Positions 1-10,755 of a stretch of DNA of 64,000 nucleotides are shown here, piece after piece (position 1 is the first letter of the stretch; each line of letters begins with the position of its first letter). Position numbers and translations under genes: made by a program. Origin of the DNA: Megaleporinus macrocephalus. Taxonomy: Eukaryota > Chordata > Actinopteri > Characiformes > Anostomidae. The DNA lies in NCBI GenBank assembly GCA_021613375.1, contig CM038716.1, forward strand, positions 6,694,394 through 6,758,393, read 5' to 3'. Under the pieces are notes generated by a model that ran no database searches, was not told the DNA's origin, and worked only from the letters and a program-made list of their open reading frames with translations.

Positions 1-242
1 AAGTCCATGATATGACTTGCCAGGTCTGAGGTCAGTCAATGTGGAATGGAACTATGACTAAAAAGCTTATTTTACAGAAAGCTAACTAGAATCTAATAGG
101 CTGACAGTGGGCTGCAGAGAGTGGGGCACAACCAAACCCGGGTTAAATAGAACTCACACCTTTTAGAACTTTTGGGATTCCAAAACCAACCAGTTTAGTT
201 TAAGGTAGTTTAACAAACTGTTACACACTAAGAGCCCAAAGT

Positions 243-433
243 CAGAGGTGGGTAGAGTAGCCTTAATCAATACTCAATTAAAAGTTAGGTAAAATACTAA
301 CACCAATAAAAGGAATAGTGCCTTCATATGAAACAACTTGAGTAAAAGTACAAAAGTATCAGGTCAAAAACTACTGAAGTACTGAGTAACTTATAGAGCT
401 GCAGTGGAGTTTTTTGGTAAATCCAGCATTTTG

Positions 434-480
<47 letters not shown>

Positions 481-714
481 CGTTTCTTCTTCTTTGGTCT
501 AACATGAAATGTTAAAGCTCCAAAAACAATGAAAACTAAATTAAATTATACACAAAAATGAAATTAGTCATTAAATATGAATATTAAGTTCAGTTAAATA
601 TAAAATACTCACTAATATACTTGACTGGAAGTAAAAGTATTACTATACTACACTTTTTAAATACTGAAGTACATGTACTTTTAAGTAAATGTAATGAGTT
701 ACTACCCACCTCTG
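243..714. mobile_element. hAT-like non-autonomous element
   Basis: The segment begins with CAGAGGTGGGTAG and ends with its inverted counterpart CTACCCACCTCTG, so it is bounded by terminal inverted repeats. It has no coding capacity and holds an ATT trinucleotide microsatellite at about 435-480. Ends of this type are known from teleost hAT-like MITEs. The flanking 8-mers are too different to claim a clear target-site duplication. Confidence 0.65.
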
Positions 715-1760
715 TCAACAGTAAACATTTGGAAAAGTGTATTTGTTATTAATATACATTTAAATTTTAATGTACAATGGTGTAAATTAAAGTTGTGTTT
801 ATGATGATGTTTACTGCCTAGCTTTACGGTTAAAAACAGATTTTCTGTAGTTTACAAAGTTTCTTTTTACTAGTCATATCTAATTTGATCCAGAAATGTT
901 GATGTATGTTGGAAAGCTCACCTGGTTCCAACAACACGGAACTTGATTGATCTATTTGTGTTTTTATTGGCTTATAAAACTCGTCCCTCAGTCTGTTACA
1001 GTTAGCACATTTGCACTCTCTATGCTTTCAGCTGAGTTGTTCGTAAACAGTTGATCAGGTGTTGAAAACTGATGTGTATGTCTCTTATATAAAGAAAAAT
1101 ATAAATTTTGTGCGTTAAACAATTTTAATTGTTTAGCAAAAACCAAAATAGGTGGCGCCCCCATCTGCCCCACTTTATCAAACATCAGTGAAGTGAACCT
1201 TAAAGCTACATTAATGCAATTTTGCAAGTTAACCAACAGGTGCGTTAACACCTATAGTGAGAATCTGCAGTAATAATATCTGCAGTTTATAAAAAAGGGA
1301 TTTCTGTACAAAGGGACGTGTGTGTGTAGGCCTTAATTCTGGCTAACTGATCCTAACTCAGCGAAAAACTACCTTCTTCTTTGACACATTCCGTTTGTTA
1401 CAATGTTTATTTCTGTATAAGCTGTTAGAATCTATAAATATGATGTGATATGTATGTATGTAGACTTTTTTATTATTATTATTTTTACTTTGGTCACTTT
1501 TTGAACCCTAAAGTTGGGGGGCTGCAGATGAAGCTGCTGGGGACATTTATTTGGGCTGTCAGTGCTTTTAGCATACAGTCATATACAAAAAGTTGGGTCA
1601 AAGTTCATGTTTGTGTTGATTTTCTAAGTTAAAGTATTTCTACAGAGAACATTTTAATACAGGGTTACGCTTTATTTACTAATTTTAACATCAGGGAAGC
1701 ATAAAGCAGTGTATATCACCTCTCTGTCCAAAGAAAACCATTCATCTGAATTTTTGTTGA
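715..1760. other. No gene seen
   Basis: AT-rich spacer. The open frames here are short and show no family signature or splice context. Nothing is called. Confidence 0.6.
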
Positions 1761-2800
1761 TTTTTATTTTTCTACAGCGTTTGAACACGACAGCTGCCGT
1801 TTACATTGTGTGAAAATTTCAAGATGAATGGATCAATAGAAATGCTCCAAAATAGGTTGTAAAATATTCTGGTTCCATTGACTTGCATTGAAAGTGCAGA
1901 CAGTTTTTGTCCTCTCCTGTAAAGTTTAGGAGTGTTTAGGAAATTTTCATATCACGAACAGTTTTGTACAAGTAAAGTGATGTGATGTGGCAATCACCAA
2001 TAGGAATTAAGCATTGAGAGTGGTACTTGCTTTATCTCTGCCACCGTGAAAGGGTTTACTCCTTTTATGGTTCCTAGATAATCGTTCCTACTAGAGATGG
2101 AACAGAAACTCATTATTATAAACAATAAACACAGATTTTGTCATCTTGACTGCACAGACAGTGATGTTCTATGCAGGGACAACATTTTTAGACAAGCTAT
2201 TTCACTCCAGGGTTTTTATTTTTAGCGGGAACATGTCTGATTAGTGGTGAAACTGGTTCGGTAAGGTCTGATTTGTGGTCAAACTTCTGCTTTTATCTAT
2301 ATACTCTGTAAAAACTGGCTGGTAAAGTAAACTGTACTGCTGTAGCATCAGTAAACCATGTCAACCAAAGGTCAGTTAGAGTTCACGGTCTGTCTCAAAT
2401 TGAACCTCATAACACGGAGCTTGCAAATTACCTGTAGATGAGTTAAATCAATCAGTCGCCACCAAACCCACCCCAAGTCCTTTGACATCATAACCACAAC
2501 TTACTGGCAGTGCGTTCAGGCGTCAAGCTTGACATTCTTGACTTCTTGGACATAAACAAACACTATTTTGTAGAAAGTAATTGGAATTCAGGCCAAAGAA
2601 AAAAAATGCCTCCAATATGTCAACTTTACAGGAGAGGATAAAAACTCTTTAAAAAGTCTTTACTTTTTAATGTAAGTCAATAGAACCAGAATTTTTTCAT
2701 AAATATTTTGCAGCATTTCTATTGGTCCATTCGTGATAAAATTCTCACTCAATGTAAACGGCAGCTGTCGTGTTGAAATGATGTAGAAAAATAAAAAAAC
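1761..2800. mobile_element. Fold-back type element with long inverted arms
   Basis: The left arm (about 1761-1927) and right arm (about 2622-2800) are imperfect reverse complements over roughly 170 bp, sharing for example CACGACAGCTGCCGTTTACA and CTCTCCTGTAAAGTT. The interior of about 700 bp has no open frame of note. A single arm of the same family recurs at 57755-57905 and related sequence lies near 60850-60905, so it is dispersed. The terminal boundaries are approximate. Confidence 0.55.
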
Positions 2801-2822
2801 GCTTTGGAGAGCGACTAGATTT

Positions 2823-2865
2823 TATATATATATATATATATATATATAATGTGTGTGTGTGTGTT
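2823..2865. repeat. (AT)n-(GT)n microsatellite
   Basis: Simple dinucleotide run of alternating AT followed by GT, directly after the right arm of the fold-back element. Confidence 0.9.
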
Positions 2866-3264
2866 CTCTGTAGATGATGTGTTCTTATACTTTTACTTAG
2901 AAAACCAACCGAGTGTGTAATTTGACTGACTAACGTTGGCGTGCTATAGTTTATACTGTAGAGACTGAGCTACTGGTGACGTACGGTTCAGTAAGTGAAC
3001 AGTGGGACTGTGTTTCAGCACTGAGTTTCTGGAGAAACTGTTGACGAGGGTTTGATGTTGCGGGTCTGTAAACGTTTGAATTCATATTCCAGGCCCTACC
3101 TTTGGAGTGGCATATCCGTAACCTTTGCCCTTTCACTTAAAGTCACTTTACAGAAACAGTTCTTACTGGAGATGTTCAAGTCAGGTGGAGTGGACCGGAC
3201 ACTAGGGGGCGCTCACGAGTCCAGAATGAATGTTCGGGTTTGTCTTGATGGTGGGTGTGAACTA

Positions 3265-3465
3265 CCAGTGGTGCAGTGGGTTGGGCTGCCGCCTCACAGC
3301 TAGATGGGACTGGCCAGGTAACCAGTGGTGTACTGTTTTTCTCCCACAGTCCAAAGAGATGTAGTCAGACCAGTTGATGCTAAGTTGCTCCCCTAGGTTT
3401 AAGTGCATGTGTTCGGCCTGCGATGGACCGTCCAATGAGAAAATGAGCTGCCAGAAGGAGGAAAT
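3265..3465 (+). mobile_element. tRNA-derived SINE, degenerate
   Basis: It starts with a tRNA-like head (GTGGTGCAGTGGGTTGGGCTG, then GCCTCACAGC). It continues with the conserved body motifs TCTCCCACAGTCCAAAGAGATG and CCTGCGATGGACCGTCC, which are typical of a widespread fish SINE. The middle part is truncated. Confidence 0.55.
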
Positions 3466-4243
3466 CAAATAAATGGTGTCCTCTTAGGGAGAGAGAACAG
3501 ATCTGAGGTGTGATGTCTCATATTATGCTTGTCCTCAGTGATTCCAGCCACTGGAGATGATGTTCTGACATCACGAAAGCGTGTTCATAGAGTGGATGGA
3601 GAGTAACTTCGGCACCTGAAGCCACTTTGCTCCAGTATGTCCTGACAATCAGCACTCATTAGCAAGGACGGATTAAGGGTAGTCTGGGCCCCTGGGCAAA
3701 GAGTTGTCCAAGGATAACCCCCCACCAAACCCACACCCCTTGTGATCAAGGGCCCTCTAATGGTATGCCCTGCTTTTCTCTGGGGCCCCCTGGTAGGGGC
3801 TCTCATAACCAGGGCCCTCTAAAATGATGCCCCCCTTTTTCCTAGGACCCCTAATAGCCAGAAGTCGAAGTCAGAGCAGTGCCACACTGCCTTGGCCATT
3901 TTCATAAGGGCCACAAAAACATTGCTAGGGCCACAAAAACATGGCTAGGGGCCCCAAAAGCATGGCTAGGGGCCCCAAGAGGCCCTGGGGTCAAAGTCCC
4001 TAAAAGTCAGAGAATCCTTAAAATGGTGGGCCCTTAGAAATCAAAATATATTGCATCATAAATGTTGATAGGCATCGCAAAATGTTTGGGCCCCTGAGCG
4101 CTGGCCCTGTCAGTAATTCAGCCATGCTCACTAGCTCACTAACTTTAACTTTTATATTGCAGAGAATGTAATACTTCTGGTTACTTTTACCCAAATTTAC
4201 TGCACAAATGGTTAGAAATACATTTTTAACGTTACCTCCCATT
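3466..4243. other. No gene; degenerate repeat rich in GGGCCCC motifs
   Basis: Around 3650-3990 the sequence repeats short blocks such as GGCCACAAAAACATGGCTAGGG and GGGCCCCTGGG, suggesting a decayed DNA-transposon end with local tandem duplication. No coding sequence is supported. Confidence 0.35.
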
Positions 4244-4745
4244 TGGGACTCTCTCTGGCGCCCTCTTGTGTTTGGCAGTCATGTATTTGATACATTTGAA
4301 GGAATAGTTAGCGTTCACTCCGATTCATTTAGCACTCTCTCTGGCGCCCTCTAGTGTTTGGCAGTCAAGTATTTGATACATTTGAAGGAATAGTTAGCGT
4401 TATCTCCGATTCATTTAGCACTCTCTCTGGCGCCCTCTAGTGTTTGGCAGTCAAGTATTTGATACATTTGAAGGAATAGTTAGTGTTCACTCCCATTCAT
4501 TCAGGATTCTATCTCTGGCGCCCTCTAGTGTTGGACAGTCCTGTAATGGATATAGGTGAAGGAATAGTTGGCGTTCACTCCCAAACATTCAGGATTCTAT
4601 CTCTGGTGCCATCCAGGGTTGGACAGTCATGTATTTGTTACAGTTGAAGGAATAGTTGTTGTTTCCTCCCATTCATTCAGGACTCTCTTTGGCGCCCTCT
4701 AGTGTTTGGCAGTCATGTAATTGATACAGTTGAAGGAATAGAAGG
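4244..4745. repeat. Tandem repeat, about 86-90 bp unit, ~6 copies
   Basis: Each unit contains CTCTCTGGCGCCCTCTAGTG, then TTTGGCAGTCA, then TTGAAGGAATAGTT. Unit starts lie near 4246, 4331, 4417, 4505, 4595 and 4684, and the copies differ by scattered substitutions. It is non-coding. Confidence 0.85.
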
Positions 4746-5720
4746 GGCTGGGTTCTCTTTACACTGGCTCTGGTTCTTAGTGTGTTCTCACTGTGGTTAC
4801 AGATGTCACACGTCCTGAATGATGTTACGTTGAACCGAACTGATGTAACTTATCCTGCTGGTCACTAACGGACTCACTCGGGTATAAATGTCGACTGAAA
4901 TCATGTAGTGACGTCTTAAAAAGCTGTTGTCTTTTAATATTAATGCATTAAAATATATTTAATGTAATGGAACGTGAAGTGTTTTATTTGCGGTGTGCTC
5001 AACTGATACCACTTGTACTCATCAGTTTATATATGCTTTGAGTGATTCTTGTCTTGAGTGTTTGGAAAAACTTGAACTTGTATATGACTTGGGTGGGCCA
5101 AACACATCTCAGTCTTTCCCTCAAAGATTTTTTCTAAATACTAGTAACTAAAAACATTTGATATGTCACAGATCTAATTCAGATTTGATCAGTATTATTA
5201 GACGCAGACCCACCTTGGAAAAAAACTAAACAAAACAAAACAGGACAAACCTGCATGTATTCCATGCTGGTCTGTTGATGGTCATGCTGGTTGACCAGAA
5301 TACCAGCATCCAAAACATAACATATGCTGGTCCATGCTGGTTTTCAGGCTCTAAATAACTCTGCATGGGATCATCAAGAAAATATATTTTAAAAGAACCA
5401 AAGCGATTGAAATTAGTTCAGTTGCTTTGTCAATATTTCTTACTTCGACAATCAAAACGATGGACACTAGCGCCCTCTATGCACCCTTATTGTCTTCGAC
5501 AACGTCGACATAGAAGCACGCTCTTACCTTAAATGCCATATAGGTACAGATAAGGACCAATCATGTCTAACATGGATGTCTAACAGCTACCTGGCCGAAA
5601 TGTGATGAAGTAAGATATTAGCGAATAATAATAATAATAATAATTCAAAGAAATATGTTACCGCCAGTGACTGGTATACTGCGGTTCTGGTGCTGGTTTA
5701 TCTGGTCACCCAGCATGACC
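4746..5720. other. No gene; fragments of a TGCTGGT-rich MITE
   Basis: The stretch 5258-5345 is a TGCTGGT-rich palindromic element (CATGCTGGTTGACCAG and similar). A second piece at about 5683-5720 is interrupted by the LINE that follows, and its other half resumes at 6982. Related sequence recurs at 59325-59425. No coding region is seen. Confidence 0.5.
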
Positions 5721-5724
5721 GTGG

Positions 5725-6980
5725 AGAGGGTCTACATCTGCTCCTTGCAGGCTCCTTGCTGGTGTCCCTCAAGGCTCAGTGCTAGGTCCTCTCCTCTTTT
5801 CACTCTACACCCGTTCTCTTGGTGATGTAATTACCTCTCATGGTTTCTCTTACCACTGCTATGCTGATGACACTCAATTAATGCTTTCCTTCCCACCGTC
5901 TGATACTCAGGTTTGCAGTCGTATCGCTGCATGTCTGACCGACATCTCTTCATGGATGACAGCTCATCATCTGAAGCTCAATCCCAGCAAGACTGAGCTG
6001 CTGTTCATCCCTGGAACTACAGGTCCTCAGCAGGATCTTGCCATCTCATTCGAGAACTCTTTGATTGTTCGTCTAAAGATGCAAGAAACCTTGGGGTGAC
6101 TCTGGATGACCAGTTATCGTTCTCAGCCCAGATTACGAACCTGACTCGGTCATGCAGATACATTCTCTACAATATCAGACGCATTCGACCCTTCCTCTCT
6201 CAGGAGGCCTCCCAGGTGCTCGTCCAGTCTCTTGTCATTTCAAGGCTTGACTACTGCAACTCACTCCTGGCTGGTCTTCCTCTGCAGACCATCAGGCCCT
6301 TACAACTGATCCAGAATGCAGCAGCACGGCTCATCTTTAATCTTCCCAAGTTCACTCATGTCACTCCACTGCTGCGCTCCCTTCACTGGCTTCCTGTAGC
6401 TGCTCGCATTCAGTTTAAAGTTCTGATGCCTACAAAGCCAAGAATGGACCAGCTCCTCCTTACCTTATTGAGCCCTTCGCGCTTCAAGTACAGCTCGGCT
6501 TGACCTGCCGTCACTCAAGATTTATGGAAGACACGCAACAAAACGCTTCTCTGTCCTGGAGCCCAGATGGTGGAACGAACTTCCACTGGCTGTCAGAACA
6601 GCGAACTCTCTCGCGGTCTTCAAATGCAGACTGAAGACCACCGTCTCTTTGTAAAGCACTTATAAGCACTGATCTACTGAAGCATTGGTAAACTGTAATT
6701 GCACTTTATCTTCTAGGAGCACTGGCTAAGTACTGCACTTGTACTGTATGTAGTCTTGTATTTATTCTCTTCTCTGTAGGTGTTCCAGTCTTGCTAGGTA
6801 TTATGTTGTTTTTTTTCTAGGTATCAGCACTGGCCCTGTGTTTATGGCAGTGTTTAAGTATAAGAGTAGTTTGGACTTAAACCTGTTTGTACTAGATAGA
6901 GATTCATACTCTAACCGAACACTAAGCACTTCTGTAAGTCGCTCTGGATAAGAGCGTCTGCTAAATGCTGTAAATGTAAA
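5725..6980 (+). mobile_element. 5'-truncated L2-type LINE, frameshifted reverse transcriptase
   Basis: The reverse-transcriptase palm begins with [16 protein letters not shown] (from 5761), followed by the catalytic box CYADDTQ (about 5857-5877). Thumb and C-terminal motifs follow: LTRSCRYILYNIRRIRPFLS, SRLDYCNSLLAGLP and SLHWLPVAARIQFKVL. Reading continues to a stop near 6652. At least two frame changes are needed (near 6095 and near 6495), so it is dead. The 3' end has the fish L2 tail TAAGTCGCTCTGGATAAGAG, ending in a short TGTAAA repeat. The endonuclease and the start of the RT are missing, which is usual for 5' truncation. It sits inside a TGCTGGT-type MITE that resumes right after it. 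Confidence 0.85.
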
Positions 6981-7112
6981 TGTGCTGGTTGACCATCATA
7001 CCAACATCCAAAATAACATATGGTTTAGCTGGTGTCTTAAAACAGATGGTTCTTCAAAGGTTCCCTTAAGGCAATGGTTCTATTTTGGAAAGCCATTGCA
7101 TCATGCAAAGAA

Positions 7113-9160
7113 CAGCAGTCTATATAGTGTTCTACACAGAGCGGTCTATGTAGTGTTCTACTCAGAGCAGTCTATGTAGTGTTCTACACAGAGCAGTCTA
7201 TGTAGTGTTCTACACAGAGCGGTCTATGTAGTGTTCTACACAGAGCAGTCTATGTAGTGTTCTACACAGAGCAGTCTATGTAGTGTTCTACACAGAGCGG
7301 TCTATGTAGTGTTCTACACAGAGCAGTCTATGTAGTGTTTTACACAGAGCAGTCTATGTAGTGTTCTACACAGAGCAGTCTATGTAGTGTTCTACACAGA
7401 GCGGTCTATGTAGTGTTCTACACAGAGCAGTCTATGTAGTGTTCTACACAGAGCGGTCTATGTAGTGTTCTACACAGAGCGGTCTATGTAGTGTTCTACA
7501 CAGAGCAGTCTATGTAGTGTTTTACACAGCACGGTCTACGTAGTGTTCTACACAGAGCGGTCTATGCAGTGTTCTACACAGAGCGGTCTATGTAGTGTTT
7601 TACACAGAGTGATCTATGTAGTGTTCTACACAGAGCGGTCTATGTAGTGTTTTACACAGAGTGATCTATGTAGTGTTCTACACAGAGCAGTCTATGTAGT
7701 GTTTTACACAGCGCGGTCTATGTAGTGTTCTACACAGAGCGGTCTATGTAGTGTTTTACACAGAGTGATCTATGTAGTGTTCTACACAGAGCAGTCTATG
7801 TAGTGTTTTACACAGCGCGGTCTACGTAGTGTTCTACACAGAGCGGTCTACGTAGTGTTCTACACAGAGCGGTCTATGTAGTGTTTTACACAGAGTGATC
7901 TATGTAGTGTTCTACACAGAGCAGTCTATGTAGTGTTTTACACAGCGCGGTCTACGTAGTGTTCTACACAGAGCAGTCTATGTAGTGATTTACACAGAGC
8001 GGTCTGCGTAGTGTTCTACACAGAGCAGTCTATGTAATGTTCTACACAAAGATGTCTATATAGTGTTCCCCACAGAGCAGTCTATGTAATATTCTACACA
8101 AAGATGTCTATGTAGTGTTCCACAGAGAGCTGTCTATGTAATGTTCTACACAAAGAAGTCTATATAGTGTTCTACACAGAGCAGTCTATGTAATGTTCTA
8201 CACAAAGAAGTCTATATAGTGTTCTACACCGAGCTGGCTATGTAATGTTCTACACAAAGAAGTCTATATAGTGTTCTACACAGAGCAGTCTACGTAATGT
8301 TCTACACAAAGATGTCTATGTAGTGTTCCACACAGAGCAGTCTATGTAGTGTTTCACACAGGGCAGTCTATATAGTGTTTCACACAGGGCAGTCTATATA
8401 GTGTTCTAGACAGAGCAGTCTATATAATGTTCTAGACAGAGAAGTCTATGTCGTGTTCCACACAGAGCAGTCTATGTAATGTTCTACACAAAGATGTCTA
8501 TGTAGTGTTCTACACAGAGCAGTCTATGTAGTGTTCCACACAGGGCAGTCTATTTAGTGTTCTAGACAGAGCAGTCTATATAATGTTCTAGACAGAGAAT
8601 TCTATGTAGTGTTCCACACAGAGCAGTCTATGTAATGTTCTACACAAAGATGTCTATGTAGTGTTCTACACAGAGCAGTCTATATAGTGTTCTAGACAGA
8701 GCAGTCTATATAATGTTCTAGACAGAGAAGTCTATGTAGTGTTCCACACAGAGCAGTCTATGTAATGTTCTACACAAAGATGTCTATGTAGTGTTCTACA
8801 CAGAGCAGTCTATATAGTGTTCCACACAGGGCAGTCTATATAGTGTTCTAGACAGTGCAGTTTATATAGTGTTCTACACAGAGCAGTCTATATAGAGTTA
8901 TAGACAGATCAGTCTATGTAGTGTTCTACCCAGAACAATCTATGTAGTGTTCTACACAGAGCAGTCTATATAGAGTTATAGACAGAGCAGTCTATGTAGT
9001 GTTCTACCCAGAACAGTCTATGTAGTGTTCTACACAGGGCAGTCTATGTAATGTTCTACCCAGAAGAGTCTATGTAGTGTTCTACACAGGGCAGTCTATG
9101 TAATGTTCTACCCAGAACAGTCTATATAGCGTTATACACAGAGAAGTCTATGTAGTGATC
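7113..9160. repeat. 26-bp minisatellite array, about 75-80 copies
   Basis: The unit is about GTCTATGTAGTGTTCTAC plus ACAGAGCA or variants. The proximal part (to about 8030) mixes the variants GAGCAG, GAGCGG, GTGATC and GCGCGG. Around 7600-7990 these form a higher-order unit of four (about 104 bp). The distal part alternates TAGTGTTCTACACAGAGCAG with TAATGTTCTACACAAAGATG. The array ends about 1 kb downstream of the protein C-like gene. Confidence 0.95.
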
Positions 9161-9399
9161 AGTGAACGAATAGACAATTTGAAACACATCCTAAGACTTG
9201 GAGAAAGAAGGCCAGTGTACAGTAAAGAAGATTTTGTTAATGTTGATCTGCCATCAACAGACTTGCCATCAAAAAGTCCTGCGACAGAAGATCTGATGGA
9301 TGGAGAGGGACAGTAAGGATGAAGGAGCTCATTTGAGGTATGTAGGGATGGGAGCATGAAGGGCTTTAGCAGAAGTTAGAATTTAAAACTATACCTGCC

Positions 9400-9650
9400 A
9401 CTTGTGTTTGCACCCAGCAGAATCTGACCTCCACGTTTGTCCCATCGGTGCAGTGAAACACCCACATACATTAGTGAACACATGCACTAGGGGCAGTGAC
9501 CACACCTAGGGAACACAGCATCTAGGGAGCAGCTGGGGGTTAGGGGTCTAGCTCAAGGACGATGTAGTCGTGTCCTGTAGGTTTAGGGCATTGAACCAGC
9601 AACCTTCTGATCACAAGACCAGTTTCCCAACCTCCAGCCCTCAACTGTCT
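9400..9650 (-). mobile_element. SINE-like element, reverse orientation
   Basis: It contains GGGGCAGTGACCACACCTAG, GGGAGCAGCTGGGGGTTAGG and TTGAACCAGCAACCTTCTGA followed by TCACAAGACCAG. The last part resembles a reversed tRNA B-box region, as in common fish SINEs. The copy is diverged and its borders are approximate. Confidence 0.45.
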
Positions 9651-9683
9651 CATGTGCATGACATGGGGAGACACTGAAAATCA

Positions 9684-9727
9684 GAAAAGCTCATGGATGG
9701 TGAGGGACCACCATCCATGAGCTTTTC
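9684..9727. other. Perfect 19-bp stem hairpin
   Basis: The left arm 9684-9702 (GAAAAGCTCATGGATGGTG) is exactly the reverse complement of 9709-9727, with a 6-base loop AGGGAC. It lies about 430 bp beyond the stop codon of the minus-strand protease gene, so it may be in its 3' UTR or just outside. No function is known to me. Confidence 0.8.
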
Positions 9728-10156
9728 AGTTTTGTGTAAAGCTGGTTAATGAATTTAAGGAAACTGGCTCATTTTCGTCTCTGTGTTCTTGACCTGCCCT
9801 AAGTGTATACTTTGTGGAGGACTACAAGACTGAGGGCACTATTTGGGACTGAGATGTTGTCTCAATGGTTTCTATGATACATCAGGCTCAGATCTTTTCA
9901 GGACCATTATAGGTAGTAACTTGCTGTGAGGTAGCTTTCAGAGGTGGACATCTGGTTTCATTCACCACCACTGTGAATGACTCTGAGTTCTGAGTCAGTA
10001 AGTTTCTCTAGAGCATTTCAAACCACTCTAAACAACCTCGTCCACATCTTAACTGTTTAATTCGTTAGACAATGTTGGTAAAACACAAGAAACATCAACA
10101 TTTGATTGAAAATTATTGTTACCACATAAGTTGTAATTAGCTACTACGCTCATGAA
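9728..10156. other. 3' flank / possible 3' UTR of the protease gene
   Basis: The segment from about 9926 to 9985 (GGTAGCTTTCAGAGGTGGAC, then CTGGTTTCATTCACCACCA) is a copy of a dispersed repeat also present at 38068-38120. The rest shows no coding sequence. The end of the transcript cannot be placed with certainty. Confidence 0.4.
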
Positions 10157-10755
10157 TCACTGCAGGGTACTGGAGGTGCTGTTAGCTGTGGTCTTTCTGC
10201 TGACCGTCTCTTCCTGCTTCTTGATCTCGTTGTGTATCCACTGCAGGAAGTTGCTGAGTCGTGTGTAAACACCGTATTTTCCTTCTGCGGCACACTTCTC
10301 CCCCCAGCTGACGACGCCTGCGAGGAACCATGTGTCTCTGTAGTTGACCACGAAAGGCCCCCCGCTGTCCCCGGTGCATGCGTCCATCTCGGCGTGAAGG
10401 AACCCGGCGCAGAACATGTTGTCCGTGATGACCTGCTCAGTGGAACGCATGCACTCCTCCTGGTCGACCACCGGCAGCATCACCTTTCGCAGGAAGCGAG
10501 AGGAGCGGCCAAGGTAACTCGTGGCGCCCCAGCCGGTCACAAGGCCGCGCTGGTTCACCATCATCAGCACCTGGGCCAGGTGAGCGTTGGGCAGGCAGAC
10601 AGGTGAGGCCACAGAGCTGAGCTCCACGGGCTGGGAGAGGTACAGCAGCGCTAGGTCACTGTCGAACGTGTACTCGTGGTAATGAGGATGGACCACAACT
10701 TTCTCCACGCTAATCTTCTGCTCGCCTTCATCTGGACGCATCTTGTCATAATCAC
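10157..10755 (-). CDS. proc: proc exon 8: catalytic Asp and Ser, C-terminus
   Basis: Acceptor atatctgtag at 10756-10765. It encodes [12 protein letters not shown], then [10 protein letters not shown] (catalytic Asp316), [32 protein letters not shown] (catalytic Ser413) and [13 protein letters not shown]. The stop is TGA at 10157-10159. The C-terminal tail of about 25 residues after WIHNEI is low-complexity and unlike the human tail. Confidence 0.93.

Noticed and set aside
10232..10606. Plus-strand frame of 124 codons and minus frame at 10182-10379
   Set aside because: Both are shadows of the protease catalytic exon in other frames.
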